Part shown: positions 9,500 to 17,533 of the stretch, piece by piece | How positions within the stretch are numbered: the first letter of the stretch is position 1 | Layout of the letters: each line of letters begins with the position of its first letter | From: Chitinimonas_A lacunae | GTDB taxonomy: Bacteria > Pseudomonadota > Gammaproteobacteria > Burkholderiales > Chitinimonadaceae | Assembly: GCF_042650885.1 (NCBI RefSeq) | Contig: NZ_JBHSBU010000001.1 | Location: forward strand, 3,596,001 to 3,660,000 | DNA: 64,000 bases | Direction of reading: 5' to 3' | Notes under the pieces: model-generated | Database searches by the model: none | Told to the model about the DNA's origin: nothing | The model's input: the letters and a program-made list of their open reading frames with translations, nothing else | Translations under genes and position numbers: made by a program

Positions 9500-9913
9500 C
9501 TAGCCGTGGCTGCCTACGTTTGATTGCCCCGCCTCGGACGACGTCGGCTTGGTGCTCAACAGCACCGAGTCCAGGCGATACGGCAGGATCGCGACGCGGC
9601 GTGCTTCAATCTTGAAAGTGACGCGCTCGTTCTCCTCGGCGTCCTCCCATTCCTCACGAACCGCGCGGCCCTCCACGAGTACCCGCATCCCCTTCTGATA
9701 TAGGGCTTTCCAATGGTCGGCGTCGCGATGCCACAGCTCGACCGGTGCCCAGAAACCGCCGCGGTCTTCAAACTCGCCGTCCTTCTTGGGGATCGGGTTG
9801 TCGAAGTAGACATTGAGCCGGAGCAGTCGCCGCGGCTCCTCGTTGCCGTTCGGAAACTCCCGGTAGTCGGGCACGCTGCCGATATTGCCTTCGCCGATGA
9901 AGTGGGTGCTCAT
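9500..9913 (-). CDS. ssb: Single-stranded DNA-binding protein (ICE type)
   Basis: 137-aa OB-fold protein starting MSTHFIGEGNIGSVPDYREF, followed by LLRLNVYFDNP, the FWAPVELWHRDADHWKALYQKGMRVLVEGR core and VTFKIEARRVAILPYRL. It is the ICE variant of Ssb rather than the chromosomal one: the acidic DDDIPF-type C-terminal tip is absent. It overlaps the upstream DUF3158 gene by ATGA, so translation is likely coupled. It probably protects the single strand during conjugative transfer and replication of the element. Confidence 0.85.
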   Translation of the reverse strand: MSTHFIGEGNIGSVPDYREFPNGNEEPRRLLRLNVYFDNPIPKKDGEFEDRGGFWAPVELWHRDADHWKALYQKGMRVLVEGRAVREEWEDAEENERVTFKIEARRVAILPYRLDSVLLSTKPTSSEAGQSNVGSHG

Positions 9914-10452
9914 GATGACCTCGAGCCGGTGGTGGGATGGGCAACCGTCGGCGCGGGCCGACCGGTGCGTCGCTGAAAGATCGCTTCGGCGTGTGCCATC
10001 TTGTTGGCGCACGCCAGCGTCTGGCGGTTGATGGTGTGGATCAGGCTGACCTGCATGTTGAGCACGATTCGCTGCAGCTCGATCGCATACAGGTCCTCGA
10101 TGAGCAGAGCCGGTGCACTGGCCATCAGCGCTTCCCACAGCGCGACGCCCATCATCGAGCGGTCGAGGTTGCGCCAGCGCAGGAAGGTCGTGCCGGCGCC
10201 CGTCGTCTGCGGGGACAGCTGGACATCGAGCAGATGGAACGGATGGGCGCGTGCCTGCGGCAGTATGCGCCGGAGCGCCAGCCCCACGAGGTCGTCGCGC
10301 AGCGCTTCACACTGGCTGGCCCACATGGTCAGACTCCCCTTACCCTTAAAAGGCCGTAAAAGGCCTTTTAGGTAGCCTGCGTGTTCCAGGTGCTGGAAGT
10401 CTGCGGGTTCCAGCATCCGAAACGCGTGCCGTGCGACTCGTGGATCGGTCAT
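9910..10452 (-). CDS. DUF3158-family ICE protein
   Basis: 180-aa protein with the FQHLEHAGYLKGLLRPFKGKGSLTMWASQC region typical of DUF3158 proteins found in ICE cores. It is soluble and mostly helical; function unknown. Its stop overlaps the ssb start (ATGA) and its start overlaps the end of the TIGR03761 gene by 4 bp, so the three form one translationally coupled unit. Confidence 0.7.
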   Translation of the reverse strand: MTDPRVARHAFRMLEPADFQHLEHAGYLKGLLRPFKGKGSLTMWASQCEALRDDLVGLALRRILPQARAHPFHLLDVQLSPQTTGAGTTFLRWRNLDRSMMGVALWEALMASAPALLIEDLYAIELQRIVLNMQVSLIHTINRQTLACANKMAHAEAIFQRRTGRPAPTVAHPTTGSRSS

Positions 10453-11225
10453 GCCGTCCCCGCCTCGTCATCCATCGGCACGAGCGGTGCGAGATCGCGG
10501 TCGCCGGCTTCGTTGTTCGTGGCCACCGGCGTCGAGGCGGGACGCAACGACAACGGCTGCCGCCGGATGATCGGCGGCGCATAGCGAGAGCGGCGGGTAC
10601 CTTCGAGCACGTCCTGCGGCAAGGGGCCGAGCTTGTCGAGCGCGGCGCGCGCCGCGGCATTGTTCGCAGCGAAATCGTCGCGCTTCGTCCCGGAATACCG
10701 GTACTGCTGGGCCAGCGCGAACAGCGAGCGAAGCGCGTGGCCCCCTTCGTTGAGCCAGCGCTCCAGGGTGCTGCGATCGATAAGTGCTGCGTGGTGCGCG
10801 AGGATCAGCTTGCGCGCCAGGTCGTCGTAGTCAGCGAGCAGATAGACCGCCAGAAAGCCCAGCTGCGACGAGATGAACAGCGGCAGCTTCACCGGTTGCA
10901 CATTGAGGTTTTCGCCGAGGCTCAGCGCGGTCGGCACCTGGGTCAGCGCCTGCTCGACCTGGTCGCGCAGCGTCTGCAACGTGGCCTTGGTGGCATCGAG
11001 CTTCTGTTCGATCCGCAGCATCCAGAAGTCGCTGTACGGGCAGTCCTGTTCCGCGCCGCGCTTCATCTTCTGCACCGCCGACACGAAGCTCGCGAGTCCT
11101 GCGATGCCGGCGCGGCCCTCTGCCGCGGCACGGCCATGCCAGATGCGCGAGGCATGATGCGTGTGAAGCGTGAGCGACATGGCGCTTCGCAGGGCGCCGA
11201 GATTGAGTTGCAGATCGTTGGCCAT
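10449..11225 (-). CDS. Integrating conjugative element protein, TIGR03761 (PFL_4669) family
   Basis: 258-aa protein starting MANDLQLNLGALRSAMSLTLHTHHASRIWHGRA, the conserved opening of TIGR03761 proteins; the ATG start is preferred over upstream in-frame Mets because these fall in the palindrome-rich spacer. It has the family's WMLRIEQKLDATKATLQTLRDQVEQAL helix and SSQLGFLAVYLLADYDDLARK. Function unknown, but it is a marker of ICEs of the PFGI-1/SPI-7 class. The palindrome array lies immediately upstream and may regulate it. Confidence 0.85.
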   Translation of the reverse strand: MANDLQLNLGALRSAMSLTLHTHHASRIWHGRAAAEGRAGIAGLASFVSAVQKMKRGAEQDCPYSDFWMLRIEQKLDATKATLQTLRDQVEQALTQVPTALSLGENLNVQPVKLPLFISSQLGFLAVYLLADYDDLARKLILAHHAALIDRSTLERWLNEGGHALRSLFALAQQYRYSGTKRDDFAANNAAARAALDKLGPLPQDVLEGTRRSRYAPPIIRRQPLSLRPASTPVATNNEAGDRDLAPLVPMDDEAGTA

Positions 11226-11329
11226 GGCAGCGTCCCGTGTTGACGAGACCGCAGCATCGACGGCCACAGGAAGGCTGTCAGTCAACAATCCGCATGAGGT
11301 GCACCGGGCATTCGCCGGCTGTCGCGGAT

Positions 11330-11576
11330 CTATACCACTGGTATAGCGCGACACCCTGCGATGTTGCGCGCGAAGACGTGGTGCACCGGTGCTGCCTGGA
11401 TCAGCGTCGCGCCTACTCGGCAAAGCTATACCACTGGTATAGCTGCCGCCGTCGCGCCAAAACGGTGGTGCAAAGACCGCCATCTATACCAGTGGTATAG
11501 CTTGATGCGTGGTGTCGCCAAGTCGACGGATCGTCCAGCGCATCGCCTCTGCGTCGACGCTATACCACTGGTATAG
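11330..11576. repeat. Array of four 17-bp palindromes (CTATACCACTGGTATAG)
   Basis: Four copies of CTATACCACTGGTATAG occur at 11330-11346, 11426-11442, 11484-11500 (as the reverse complement, CTATACCAGTGGTATAG) and 11560-11576. The second is flanked to give AGCTATACC...GGTATAGCT. All lie in the gap between the STY4528-type replication gene and the TIGR03761 gene and none was seen elsewhere in the window. Centre spacings are 96, 58 and 76 bp. They look like binding sites for a dimeric regulator or a partition/replication protein of the element. Confidence 0.9.
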
Positions 11577-11583
11577 CGAACGC

Positions 11584-12753
11584 TCATCGCAGCTGAAGCA
11601 GATCGCGAAGCCGCGCGATGTGTTCCCTGACCAGTTCGGGATCGCTCGGTGGTCGCGCTGGCGCAGCCGGGGTCTCGGGCAGTGCGGATCGCGCGGGCGC
11701 CGATGGCTTTGCACAGGCCTTGAATTCACCGCGCATCGCCTTCTGGATGATCCCGAACAGGTAGCCCGCAGGATTGCGAACGGTGGTCGCTCCACAGCGC
11801 AGATCCCACTCGTCGAGCACGCCCTGCTGCAAGGCGGTGTCGACGCGCAGCAGGGCCGTGATCGCGCCCGCCTGCTGTTCTTCCTTGAGCGTGAGAAAGC
11901 GCGGCGGCAGCGCGAGGTGGCTCGCCATCAGCCAATCCTGGCTCGCGCGCGCGGTACGTTTTTTAGAACTGAAACTAGAACGTACAGTACTGTCCGACTT
12001 CGGATTCCGAAGGGAGTCGATTTTCAAGGGTTTGGCACCGATTTCGGATTCCGAAGTCGGGGCTTCCTGATTCCGAAGGCGGGTAGCCGAAGGCACTTCG
12101 GATTCCGAAGTGCGGACATCGGTCGGGAGGTCGGGCGCGAGCCCGCTGCGCTGTGCATCGATGCGCTGGGCAAGCAGCTGCAGTCGCGTCGGCAAGGTGC
12201 GGCCGGCGAGCGCCGGGTCTTGGTCGATCTCCTGGAGAACATGCTGGCCGGTCACCTGAATGGCGCGGCTCGCATGGGTCAGCGCATCGCTGACGAGGGA
12301 CAAGTATTCGGGGTCGAGCTGAATCGCTTCGTAGGGTGACAACGGCGCGTCATGGAGCACATAGAGGTTCCCCAGCACGCGGCCGGTGCGCGGATCGCGC
12401 CGGCGACGGACGAGGCTCAGCCAACGCGTCAGTCGAAGGAGCGTGAGTGTGCGGGCCACGGTCTCCGTGGAGGCCAGCGCGCCCGGCATGGCGGCGAGAA
12501 ACGGTCGCAGTGCCTCGTAGGTCGGCAGCACAGCGGGGCCGTCGTCCCGGACCTGGAGCCGGAATACCTGCCAGGCGTTGCGTTCAAGCGGCGTCAGTCG
12601 CCGGTCGAAGAACAGCGCGCGCGGCACGCTTTCATGCCGATTGCCGCTGAACAGCAACAGGTCGGTGGGAGGTGTCGGGTGGGTTGGGGGCTGCCCCGGG
12701 TCAGGCTGGGCGCGCGGCACGGCGTCGCCACGAGGCAGCTGCCGCGCGGTCAT
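11584..12753 (-). CDS. STY4528-family pathogenicity-island replication protein
   Basis: 389-aa protein of the family annotated as island replication proteins. N-terminal winged-helix-like section (RHESVPRALFFDRRLTPLERNAWQVFRL, then TETVARTLTLLRLTRWLSLVRRRRDPRTGRVLGNLYVLHD), a low-complexity middle (TSESEVPSATRLRNQEAPTSESEIG) and a C-terminal section (RNPAGYLFGIIQKAMRGEF). The stop of the upstream DUF2857 gene overlaps its start, so coupled translation is likely. The middle is encoded by repeated TTCGGATTCCGAAG dyads, so this gene may carry its own binding sites or an origin. Confidence 0.8.
   Translation of the reverse strand: MTARQLPRGDAVPRAQPDPGQPPTHPTPPTDLLLFSGNRHESVPRALFFDRRLTPLERNAWQVFRLQVRDDGPAVLPTYEALRPFLAAMPGALASTETVARTLTLLRLTRWLSLVRRRRDPRTGRVLGNLYVLHDAPLSPYEAIQLDPEYLSLVSDALTHASRAIQVTGQHVLQEIDQDPALAGRTLPTRLQLLAQRIDAQRSGLAPDLPTDVRTSESEVPSATRLRNQEAPTSESEIGAKPLKIDSLRNPKSDSTVRSSFSSKKRTARASQDWLMASHLALPPRFLTLKEEQQAGAITALLRVDTALQQGVLDEWDLRCGATTVRNPAGYLFGIIQKAMRGEFKACAKPSAPARSALPETPAAPARPPSDPELVREHIARLRDLLQLR
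11998..12113. repeat. TTCGGATTCCGAAG dyad repeats inside the replication gene
   Basis: Within the STY4528-type gene, CTTCGGATTCCGAAG is at 11998-12012, TTCGGATTCCGAAG at 12043-12056, a partial TGATTCCGAAG at 12068-12078, and an extended CACTTCGGATTCCGAAGTG at about 12094-12112. Each is an odd-length dyad centred on T. The coding frame pays for this with repeated SES(E) and RN(P/Q) residues. Confidence 0.85.
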
Positions 12754-13313
12754 CAGGCGAGTCCCTGGTCGATCCAGGACTTGATCGCGGCCCAGATCAC
12801 GGACGCGGGCAGCGCCATCGCCTCGGCCAGATCCAGCGTCAACGCGAGCATCGCCGTCTCATCGTCGAGGGCCATGCCACGCTGCTTTACTTCGGCGTGC
12901 CAGCGCGTCCACAGCGCCGTGTCCTGCGCCTCGTTGAGCACATGGTGGCGGCCCTTGCGTTTCGGCAAGCCCAACACATCGCGCCGCAGCGCGACTTCCT
13001 GATGGGTCAGGCCATAGAAGTGCGACACCATCTCGGTGCTGGCGCCGGCTCTCAGCATCCGATCGATCGTGGCGATCTCATGATCGACGGCGTCGACCTG
13101 CTTCAGCAGCCGCTGGACCACTTCGCGGTTGACGCTCACCGAACACCACGACACCGTCGCGTTGAGCAAGACGCTGACCAGCGCCGGATGCTTGAGCGCA
13201 TCGAGTTCGCGCTCCGAAAAACCCATCGCCAGGCAGCGTCGCAACTGCCCGTTTCTCAGGTCATGCAGGGCCTGCGCCACCACGGCCTGGTTGAGTGGAT
13301 GAGGCATCGACAT
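12753..13313 (-). CDS. DUF2857-family ICE protein
   Basis: 186-aa soluble protein starting MSMPHPLNQAVVAQALHDLRNGQLRRCLAMGF. The C-terminal half (THQEVALRRDVLGLPKRKGRHHVLNEAQDTALWTRWH) resembles the DUF2857 region, possibly a helix-turn-helix. It lies between ParB and the STY4528 protein as in other ICEs of this class; it overlaps the end of parB by about 50 bp and touches the next gene's start. Likely a regulator or replication accessory; role not known. Confidence 0.75.
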   Translation of the reverse strand: MSMPHPLNQAVVAQALHDLRNGQLRRCLAMGFSERELDALKHPALVSVLLNATVSWCSVSVNREVVQRLLKQVDAVDHEIATIDRMLRAGASTEMVSHFYGLTHQEVALRRDVLGLPKRKGRHHVLNEAQDTALWTRWHAEVKQRGMALDDETAMLALTLDLAEAMALPASVIWAAIKSWIDQGLA

Positions 13314-14925
13314 GCGTCCCTCCGAAGAAGCTGGCGGCGTGGGGCTCGATATCGACGAGCACGCGGGCCAGACGAATCAATCGGAACAGCTTGAATAGGC
13401 CCAAGTCGCTCAAACGCGGCACTGGGCGTGATCCCGGCCCGGCTCGGACCAGCAGCGCGAGGCCTTGTGCGAGGGCGGGCGTGCTCACCGTCGTGGCGTG
13501 GTCGCCGCGATAGCCCGCTGCGAGGCTCGACAGCAGCGCCAGCAGCGCCTGGCCAGAGCGGTCGTCGCCTGCGTCAGCCGAGCAATCGAAGCCCAGACCC
13601 TGCGGCATCGGTTGAACGCAATCCGCCACCGCCGCCTCGTTCGCAATGGCACGCGCGAGCTGCGCGAGTTGGGCGCGCAATGGCGCCGGTGCGTGCAGAT
13701 CAGGCTCGACCGACCACAGGTCAGTGGTCGGAAACCGCGCGTCGACAGCGAGTGCATCGGTCGCTGCCCCATCGGCCTCGATCTGACCGAACGTCTCACC
13801 CGTGTGTTCGGCCACGAGCTGCTGGATCGACTGCAGTCGCGTGGTGGGCACTTCAGCGGGCGGCTCGCGCGGAGCGTCAGGACGGGCGGCCTTGGGGAGC
13901 GGCACGACCTGCGCGGGGGCTTCGGTATCCGACGTACGGCGCCGCTCAGTCGGCGGCAGCGCCGGTCCAGCGTCAGGTGTCGCCTCCCCGGTCGGTGCGG
14001 ACGGCGACGCCACGGGGACGGGGTCTGTGGATAGCGCGCGCTGCCGCGTCTCGGTCTCGTCGAGTTCGAGCGTGAGTAGGTCATAGTCGGCCTGCAACAG
14101 CTCGGCCATTGCACCGACCAGCTCGTCTTGCACGCGCTGAATCGAGAATCCCTGCGGGTCGAGATCGAACGCGGCCAGCACGTCCTGAAACAGCGTCGGG
14201 AAACCGACCGTGAGCGTGGCTGCGTCGGCTCGCCGCTCCCAGATCCGCTGCGCCGCGCGACGCATCGCCGTGAGCTTTTCCACCTGCGGGCGACCAAGCC
14301 CGGCGTAGAGCACCGTTGGGATCGCCGGCAACAGGAAGCGCACGGCTTCCTGCATTCGGCTGATATGGGGCTGGGACACCGGGTAGCCGTCGGCCGCGAG
14401 CCGCCTGGCGAGTTCGGACTGCGACAGCGCGCGGCCACATTCGGCTTCGTAGAGTTCGCGCGCCTTCTCCACGCCCAATGCTCGCTCGATCAGCGTGAGC
14501 GAACCGCGCACATCGTTTTCGCAGAGATGGCCCGTCAGCGCGATGATCTCGCCGCGCTCGGGCCACGGACGAAACAGGCAGGGAATCCGGAAGTAGCGCT
14601 CGTCCCGCGTCTCGGCCCACAGCTCGCGCAGGATGGCGAGTCGCGTATTGCCGCCGTTGCGAATGACGTAATGCGACTCGCCCGGGCGACGCGTAATGGC
14701 CGGTGGCGCTTCCAGTCCCCGCTCGCGGATCGACGCCTTGATGTCGTCGTACGACGGGTTGCGCGTCAGCCGCGGGTTCCATTCATAGGGCCGCAGCTCA
14801 TCGAGTGTCACCACCATCGGGGTGTCGGCAATCGGATCACTGACCGTGCCGGCCGCCGGACCCAGGCGCGCAAAATTGTCGGCGAGCAGCTTGCTCGCCA
14901 GCTCGTCGATGGCGCGGTCAGTCAC
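13261..14925 (-). CDS. parB: ParB-family partition protein of the ICE
   Basis: 554 aa from a GTG start (VTDRAIDELASKLL) with GGGAGG just upstream. An upstream Met would overlap the HicA-like gene and the end of parA and is less likely. The ParB/Srx domain is at about 40-150 (VTLDELRPYEWNPRLTRNP, then YVIRNGGNTRLAILRELW and LTGHLCENDVRGSLTLIERALG), followed by a helix-turn-helix (LSQSELARRLAADGYPVSQPHISRM). A long Pro/Ala-rich linker (about 340-400) leads to an uncharacterised C-terminal domain. Its DNA site is unknown; the dyads downstream are candidates. Confidence 0.85.
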   Translation of the reverse strand: MTDRAIDELASKLLADNFARLGPAAGTVSDPIADTPMVVTLDELRPYEWNPRLTRNPSYDDIKASIRERGLEAPPAITRRPGESHYVIRNGGNTRLAILRELWAETRDERYFRIPCLFRPWPERGEIIALTGHLCENDVRGSLTLIERALGVEKARELYEAECGRALSQSELARRLAADGYPVSQPHISRMQEAVRFLLPAIPTVLYAGLGRPQVEKLTAMRRAAQRIWERRADAATLTVGFPTLFQDVLAAFDLDPQGFSIQRVQDELVGAMAELLQADYDLLTLELDETETRQRALSTDPVPVASPSAPTGEATPDAGPALPPTERRRTSDTEAPAQVVPLPKAARPDAPREPPAEVPTTRLQSIQQLVAEHTGETFGQIEADGAATDALAVDARFPTTDLWSVEPDLHAPAPLRAQLAQLARAIANEAAVADCVQPMPQGLGFDCSADAGDDRSGQALLALLSSLAAGYRGDHATTVSTPALAQGLALLVRAGPGSRPVPRLSDLGLFKLFRLIRLARVLVDIEPHAASFFGGTHVDASSTQPGRGGAGPA

Positions 14926-15160
14926 GGGACCTCCCGTCTGTTGCCGCCGCCCGCTCGGCGCGATCGAGCTGCGCACGCGCATTGCGCCACGACCGGTGGT
15001 CGCTGGCTGTTGCGCTGGTGTAGATCGGTGGCAGCCCCGGCTTATTGAAGCGAAGGTGGCCACCCGGTGTGCGGGCAACGGTCCAGCCACGCGCGAGTGC
15101 ATGCTCGACAAGCGGCAGCAACTGTTTGCGACCGCGACACAGCTCACGCGGGCTGGGCAT
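14918..15160 (-). CDS. HicA-like small protein in the par operon
   Basis: 80-aa basic protein (MPSPRELCRGRKQLLPLVEHALARGW, then TVARTPGGHLRFNKPG). The GGHLRF core with a conserved His and the following SATASDHRSWRNARAQLDR resemble the dsRBD-like HicA/YcfA fold. It overlaps the end of parA (17 bp) and the start of parB (8 bp), so all three are probably coupled. There is no HicB-type partner next to it, so a toxin role is doubtful; an RNA- or DNA-binding accessory is equally possible. Confidence 0.6.
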   Translation of the reverse strand: MPSPRELCRGRKQLLPLVEHALARGWTVARTPGGHLRFNKPGLPPIYTSATASDHRSWRNARAQLDRAERAAATDGRSRD

Positions 15161-15995
15161 CGCGTGCCCTCCCATCGACCCGCGCGAAGCGCTCGGCCCA
15201 CTGTGGGAACAACTCGGTGGCCAGCGCACGCTGACTGTCGAGGGCCGCAGGGGCGAGGCGCCCCGTCGGTCGGCGAATCTCGACGCGATGCGCAGGGAGA
15301 CCCTGCGTGGCGGCGCGCGGATAGACCTCGATCGCCGGCACATCGGTCTGCAGCACCCGAATCGATTCGTGCTCGGCAAAGATCTTGCGCAGCGCCCCCT
15401 TGATCTGTCGGGCGTCGCGCGACACGGCGTGCGTACGGTTGATCAGGAGTCGGAGCGGCGGTGGCGTGATCCCGAGCTGGCGAAACGACGCGATGTCCTC
15501 GAACAGTTGCAGCGTGCCGCGGCGCAATTCACGCGCGGCGAGGATTTCCGGGGTGACGGGCGAGAGCGCCAGGTCCGAGGCGAGCACCGCCGCTTCAAGC
15601 AGCACGCTGCGTGCGCCTTGCGTGTCGACGAGCAGCAGGTCGTAGTGCGGGCGGAACGCCGGCAGCAGGTTGCGCAGGCGAAACCGGCCGTCCGGGGCAT
15701 GCAACAGCAGTGTGTTGAGCTGGCCGCGGGCATCGTTCGACACGACGATGTCGAGTCGCTCGACGATCGTGCGCGAGGCGAGATGCGCCATCGTGCGCTC
15801 ATTCGTTGCGAGCAGCTCATAGATCCCTGCCGGCGCGCGGTAAACGAGCGAGTAGTAGCTCGAGAGCGTGGGCTGGATGTCGAGATCGATCAGCAGCACA
15901 CGCAGTCCGGCATCGGCCAGGAATCCGCCGAGGTTGGCGGCCGTGGTGGTCTTGCCCACGCCGCCCTTGGTCGAAATCACCGAAATCACTTGCAT
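15144..15995 (-). CDS. parA: ParA-family ATPase of the ICE
   Basis: 283-aa Soj/ParA ATPase; ATG start chosen because AAGGAG lies six bases upstream. Deviant Walker A at about residues 9-16 (STKGGVGKTTTAANLGGFLADAG), followed by LLIDLDIQPTLSSYY and the switch region YDLLLVDTQGARSVLLEAAVLASDLALSPVTPE. Works with ParB in maintenance of the excised element. It follows the AlpA-like gene with a 29-bp gap and probably shares its promoter. Confidence 0.93.
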   Translation of the reverse strand: MQVISVISTKGGVGKTTTAANLGGFLADAGLRVLLIDLDIQPTLSSYYSLVYRAPAGIYELLATNERTMAHLASRTIVERLDIVVSNDARGQLNTLLLHAPDGRFRLRNLLPAFRPHYDLLLVDTQGARSVLLEAAVLASDLALSPVTPEILAARELRRGTLQLFEDIASFRQLGITPPPLRLLINRTHAVSRDARQIKGALRKIFAEHESIRVLQTDVPAIEVYPRAATQGLPAHRVEIRRPTGRLAPAALDSQRALATELFPQWAERFARVDGRARDAQPA

Positions 15996-16024
15996 GGATC
16001 GCTCCTTGAAGGGGGCAGCGGGCA

Positions 16025-16240
16025 TCAACCGCGCGTGTTGCGGCGCTCGGCGATCCACGCATCGATTTCGGCCGAGTCCCAACCGACTGCGCGCACACCC
16101 AGGCGCACGGCCTGGGGAAACTGGCCGGACTTCATCAGCGAATAGATGTGCGCGCGCTTGAAACCGGTTCGCGCTTCCACCTCGGGACGCCGGAGGATGC
16201 GTCGCTCAGTGGCGGGGTCAGAGAGGGTTTCAGCAGACAT
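16025..16240 (-). CDS. AlpA-family regulator
   Basis: 71-aa protein with the AlpA winged-helix pattern: ERRILRRPEVEARTGFKRAHIYSLMKSGQFPQAVRLGVRAVGWDSAEIDAWIAERRN. Start at the ATG with GAGGAG about nine bases upstream. AlpA-like proteins control excision and transfer of prophages and ICEs. It is the first gene of the parA operon, and the 38-bp dyad about 105 bp upstream is a plausible autoregulatory site. Confidence 0.85.
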   Translation of the reverse strand: MSAETLSDPATERRILRRPEVEARTGFKRAHIYSLMKSGQFPQAVRLGVRAVGWDSAEIDAWIAERRNTRG

Positions 16241-16344
16241 GCTCAGCACTCCTCAGCGCTCCATGGCACTCGTTGGTCATGCGCTGCATTCAACGGAGCG
16301 GCTTTTCTGCAAGACACCGAAAAATCGCCTTTCATGGCACCCGC

Positions 16345-16382
16345 TTTGTTGTGGTCTGCACGGATGTGCAGAGGACAACAAA
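16345..16382. promoter_or_regulatory. 38-bp inverted repeat upstream of the alpA-parA operon
   Basis: Dyad with outer arms TTTGTTGT/ACAACAAA (16345-16352 and 16375-16382), unpaired GG on each side, inner arms TCTGCAC/GTGCAGA (16355-16361 and 16366-16372) and centre GGAT. It sits in the gap upstream of alpA. It could be an operator, or a recombinase or partition site. There is no T-run, so it is unlikely to be a terminator. Confidence 0.75.
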
Positions 16383-16580
16383 GCCCATTCGGCGAGAAAG
16401 TCGGCGGCGGTCTGACGCGATGCGCACAACGCACAACCGGTGTGGCAGACCCACGCAGGTGTCGAGGGCGCCATCGAGGAGGTGCGCTGCGTAACAGCGA
16501 TTTCCTACGAAACCTCTCGTACAGCGCTGCACGCGGTTACGCCGAGCAAGACGGGCTCGATCTATCGCCAGACCAAAAGA

Positions 16581-16608
16581 ACATGGCGTGCCAGTCGGCA
16601 CGCCATGT
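16581..16608 (-). terminator. Rho-independent terminator of the LysR gene
   Basis: Perfect 12-bp stem (ACATGGCGTGCC with GGCACGCCATGT), loop AGTC, followed on the minus strand by TCTTTTGG. It lies 16 bp beyond the LysR stop. Confidence 0.8.
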
Positions 16609-16624
16609 CCGGCGCAACAGGCGA

Positions 16625-17533
16625 TCAGCCGAGGTGGTCGTCGCTCGCGTGCTCGCGCGTGGCGCGTTCCACGAAGCGCGCGAGCTGCGGCGAGGGTTCG
16701 GTGGCGGGACGTTGCAGATAGGTGGTCTGCACGGGAACGGCGCCGGCGAGCGGGCGCACGATGATCTCGTTGTGCAGGCAGGTCGCCTGCGGCGGCACGC
16801 AGGTGAGCCCCAGACCGTAGCCCGCGCTCACGAGCGCCTTCATCATGCTCTGCGACGCCGCGTGCTCGGCGACATGGAGTTCCTGGTCTGTGCTGACGCT
16901 CTTGAGCAACCGCTCGATCTGTTGGTAGTGCCCCTCGCACGTGTCGGGATGACACAGGATCAGCGGATACCGCAGCGCTTCGGTGAGCGGGATATGGCGA
17001 TGGACCAACAGCGGATGTCGTGCGGGCAGCGCGGCGACCAACTCGTCGTGCCACACGGGCTGGGACTGCAGTCCCGGCTCGTTGCCGGGCGAGCGGGAAA
17101 AGCCCACGTCGTAGAGATCCGACAGCAGACCTTTCACCTGCTGTGAGTACGGCACTTCGTAGAGGCGGATGTCGACGTCGGGCTCGTCGATGCGACAGTT
17201 CGCGAGCACCGTGGCCAACCGATCGGCCGGCACGCAGTCGGACAGTGCGACCCGGAGCACGCCGCGAAAGCCCAGCGCGGCACGCTTCACATTGGCGCGC
17301 GCCTGCTCCAGCTTCGCGAGGAGGCGGCGCGTGTCGTCGAGAAAGCGCTCACCGGCCCAGGTGAGGCGTACGCCGCGCGAGTTCCGCTCGAACAGCACGG
17401 CGCCCAGGTCCGATTCCAGTTCCTTGATGGTGCGCGAGAGCGGCGATTGCTCGACATGGAGCCGGGTCGCTGCCCGGGTGAAGTTCAGCTCCTCCGCGAC
17501 CGCGACAAAACTTCGAAGATGACGCAGTTCCAT
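16625..17533 (-). CDS. LysR-family transcriptional regulator
   Basis: 302 aa from the start MELRHLRSFVAVAEELNFTRAATRLHVEQSPLSRTIKELESDLG, which is the canonical LysR winged-helix N-terminus; GAGGTG lies seven bases upstream of the ATG. The C-terminal two-thirds is the substrate-binding effector domain (ALSDCVPADRLATVLANCRIDEPDVDIRLYEVPYS). An upstream extension of the open frame is not protein-like and is left out. No gene lies divergently within 1 kb, so its target is not obvious; it may be part of the ICE edge or chromosomal flank. Confidence 0.9.
   Translation of the reverse strand: MELRHLRSFVAVAEELNFTRAATRLHVEQSPLSRTIKELESDLGAVLFERNSRGVRLTWAGERFLDDTRRLLAKLEQARANVKRAALGFRGVLRVALSDCVPADRLATVLANCRIDEPDVDIRLYEVPYSQQVKGLLSDLYDVGFSRSPGNEPGLQSQPVWHDELVAALPARHPLLVHRHIPLTEALRYPLILCHPDTCEGHYQQIERLLKSVSTDQELHVAEHAASQSMMKALVSAGYGLGLTCVPPQATCLHNEIIVRPLAGAVPVQTTYLQRPATEPSPQLARFVERATREHASDDHLG

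Noticed and set aside
14918..15160. HicAB toxin-antitoxin system
   Set aside because: There is no HicB-like partner; neighbours are parA and parB.
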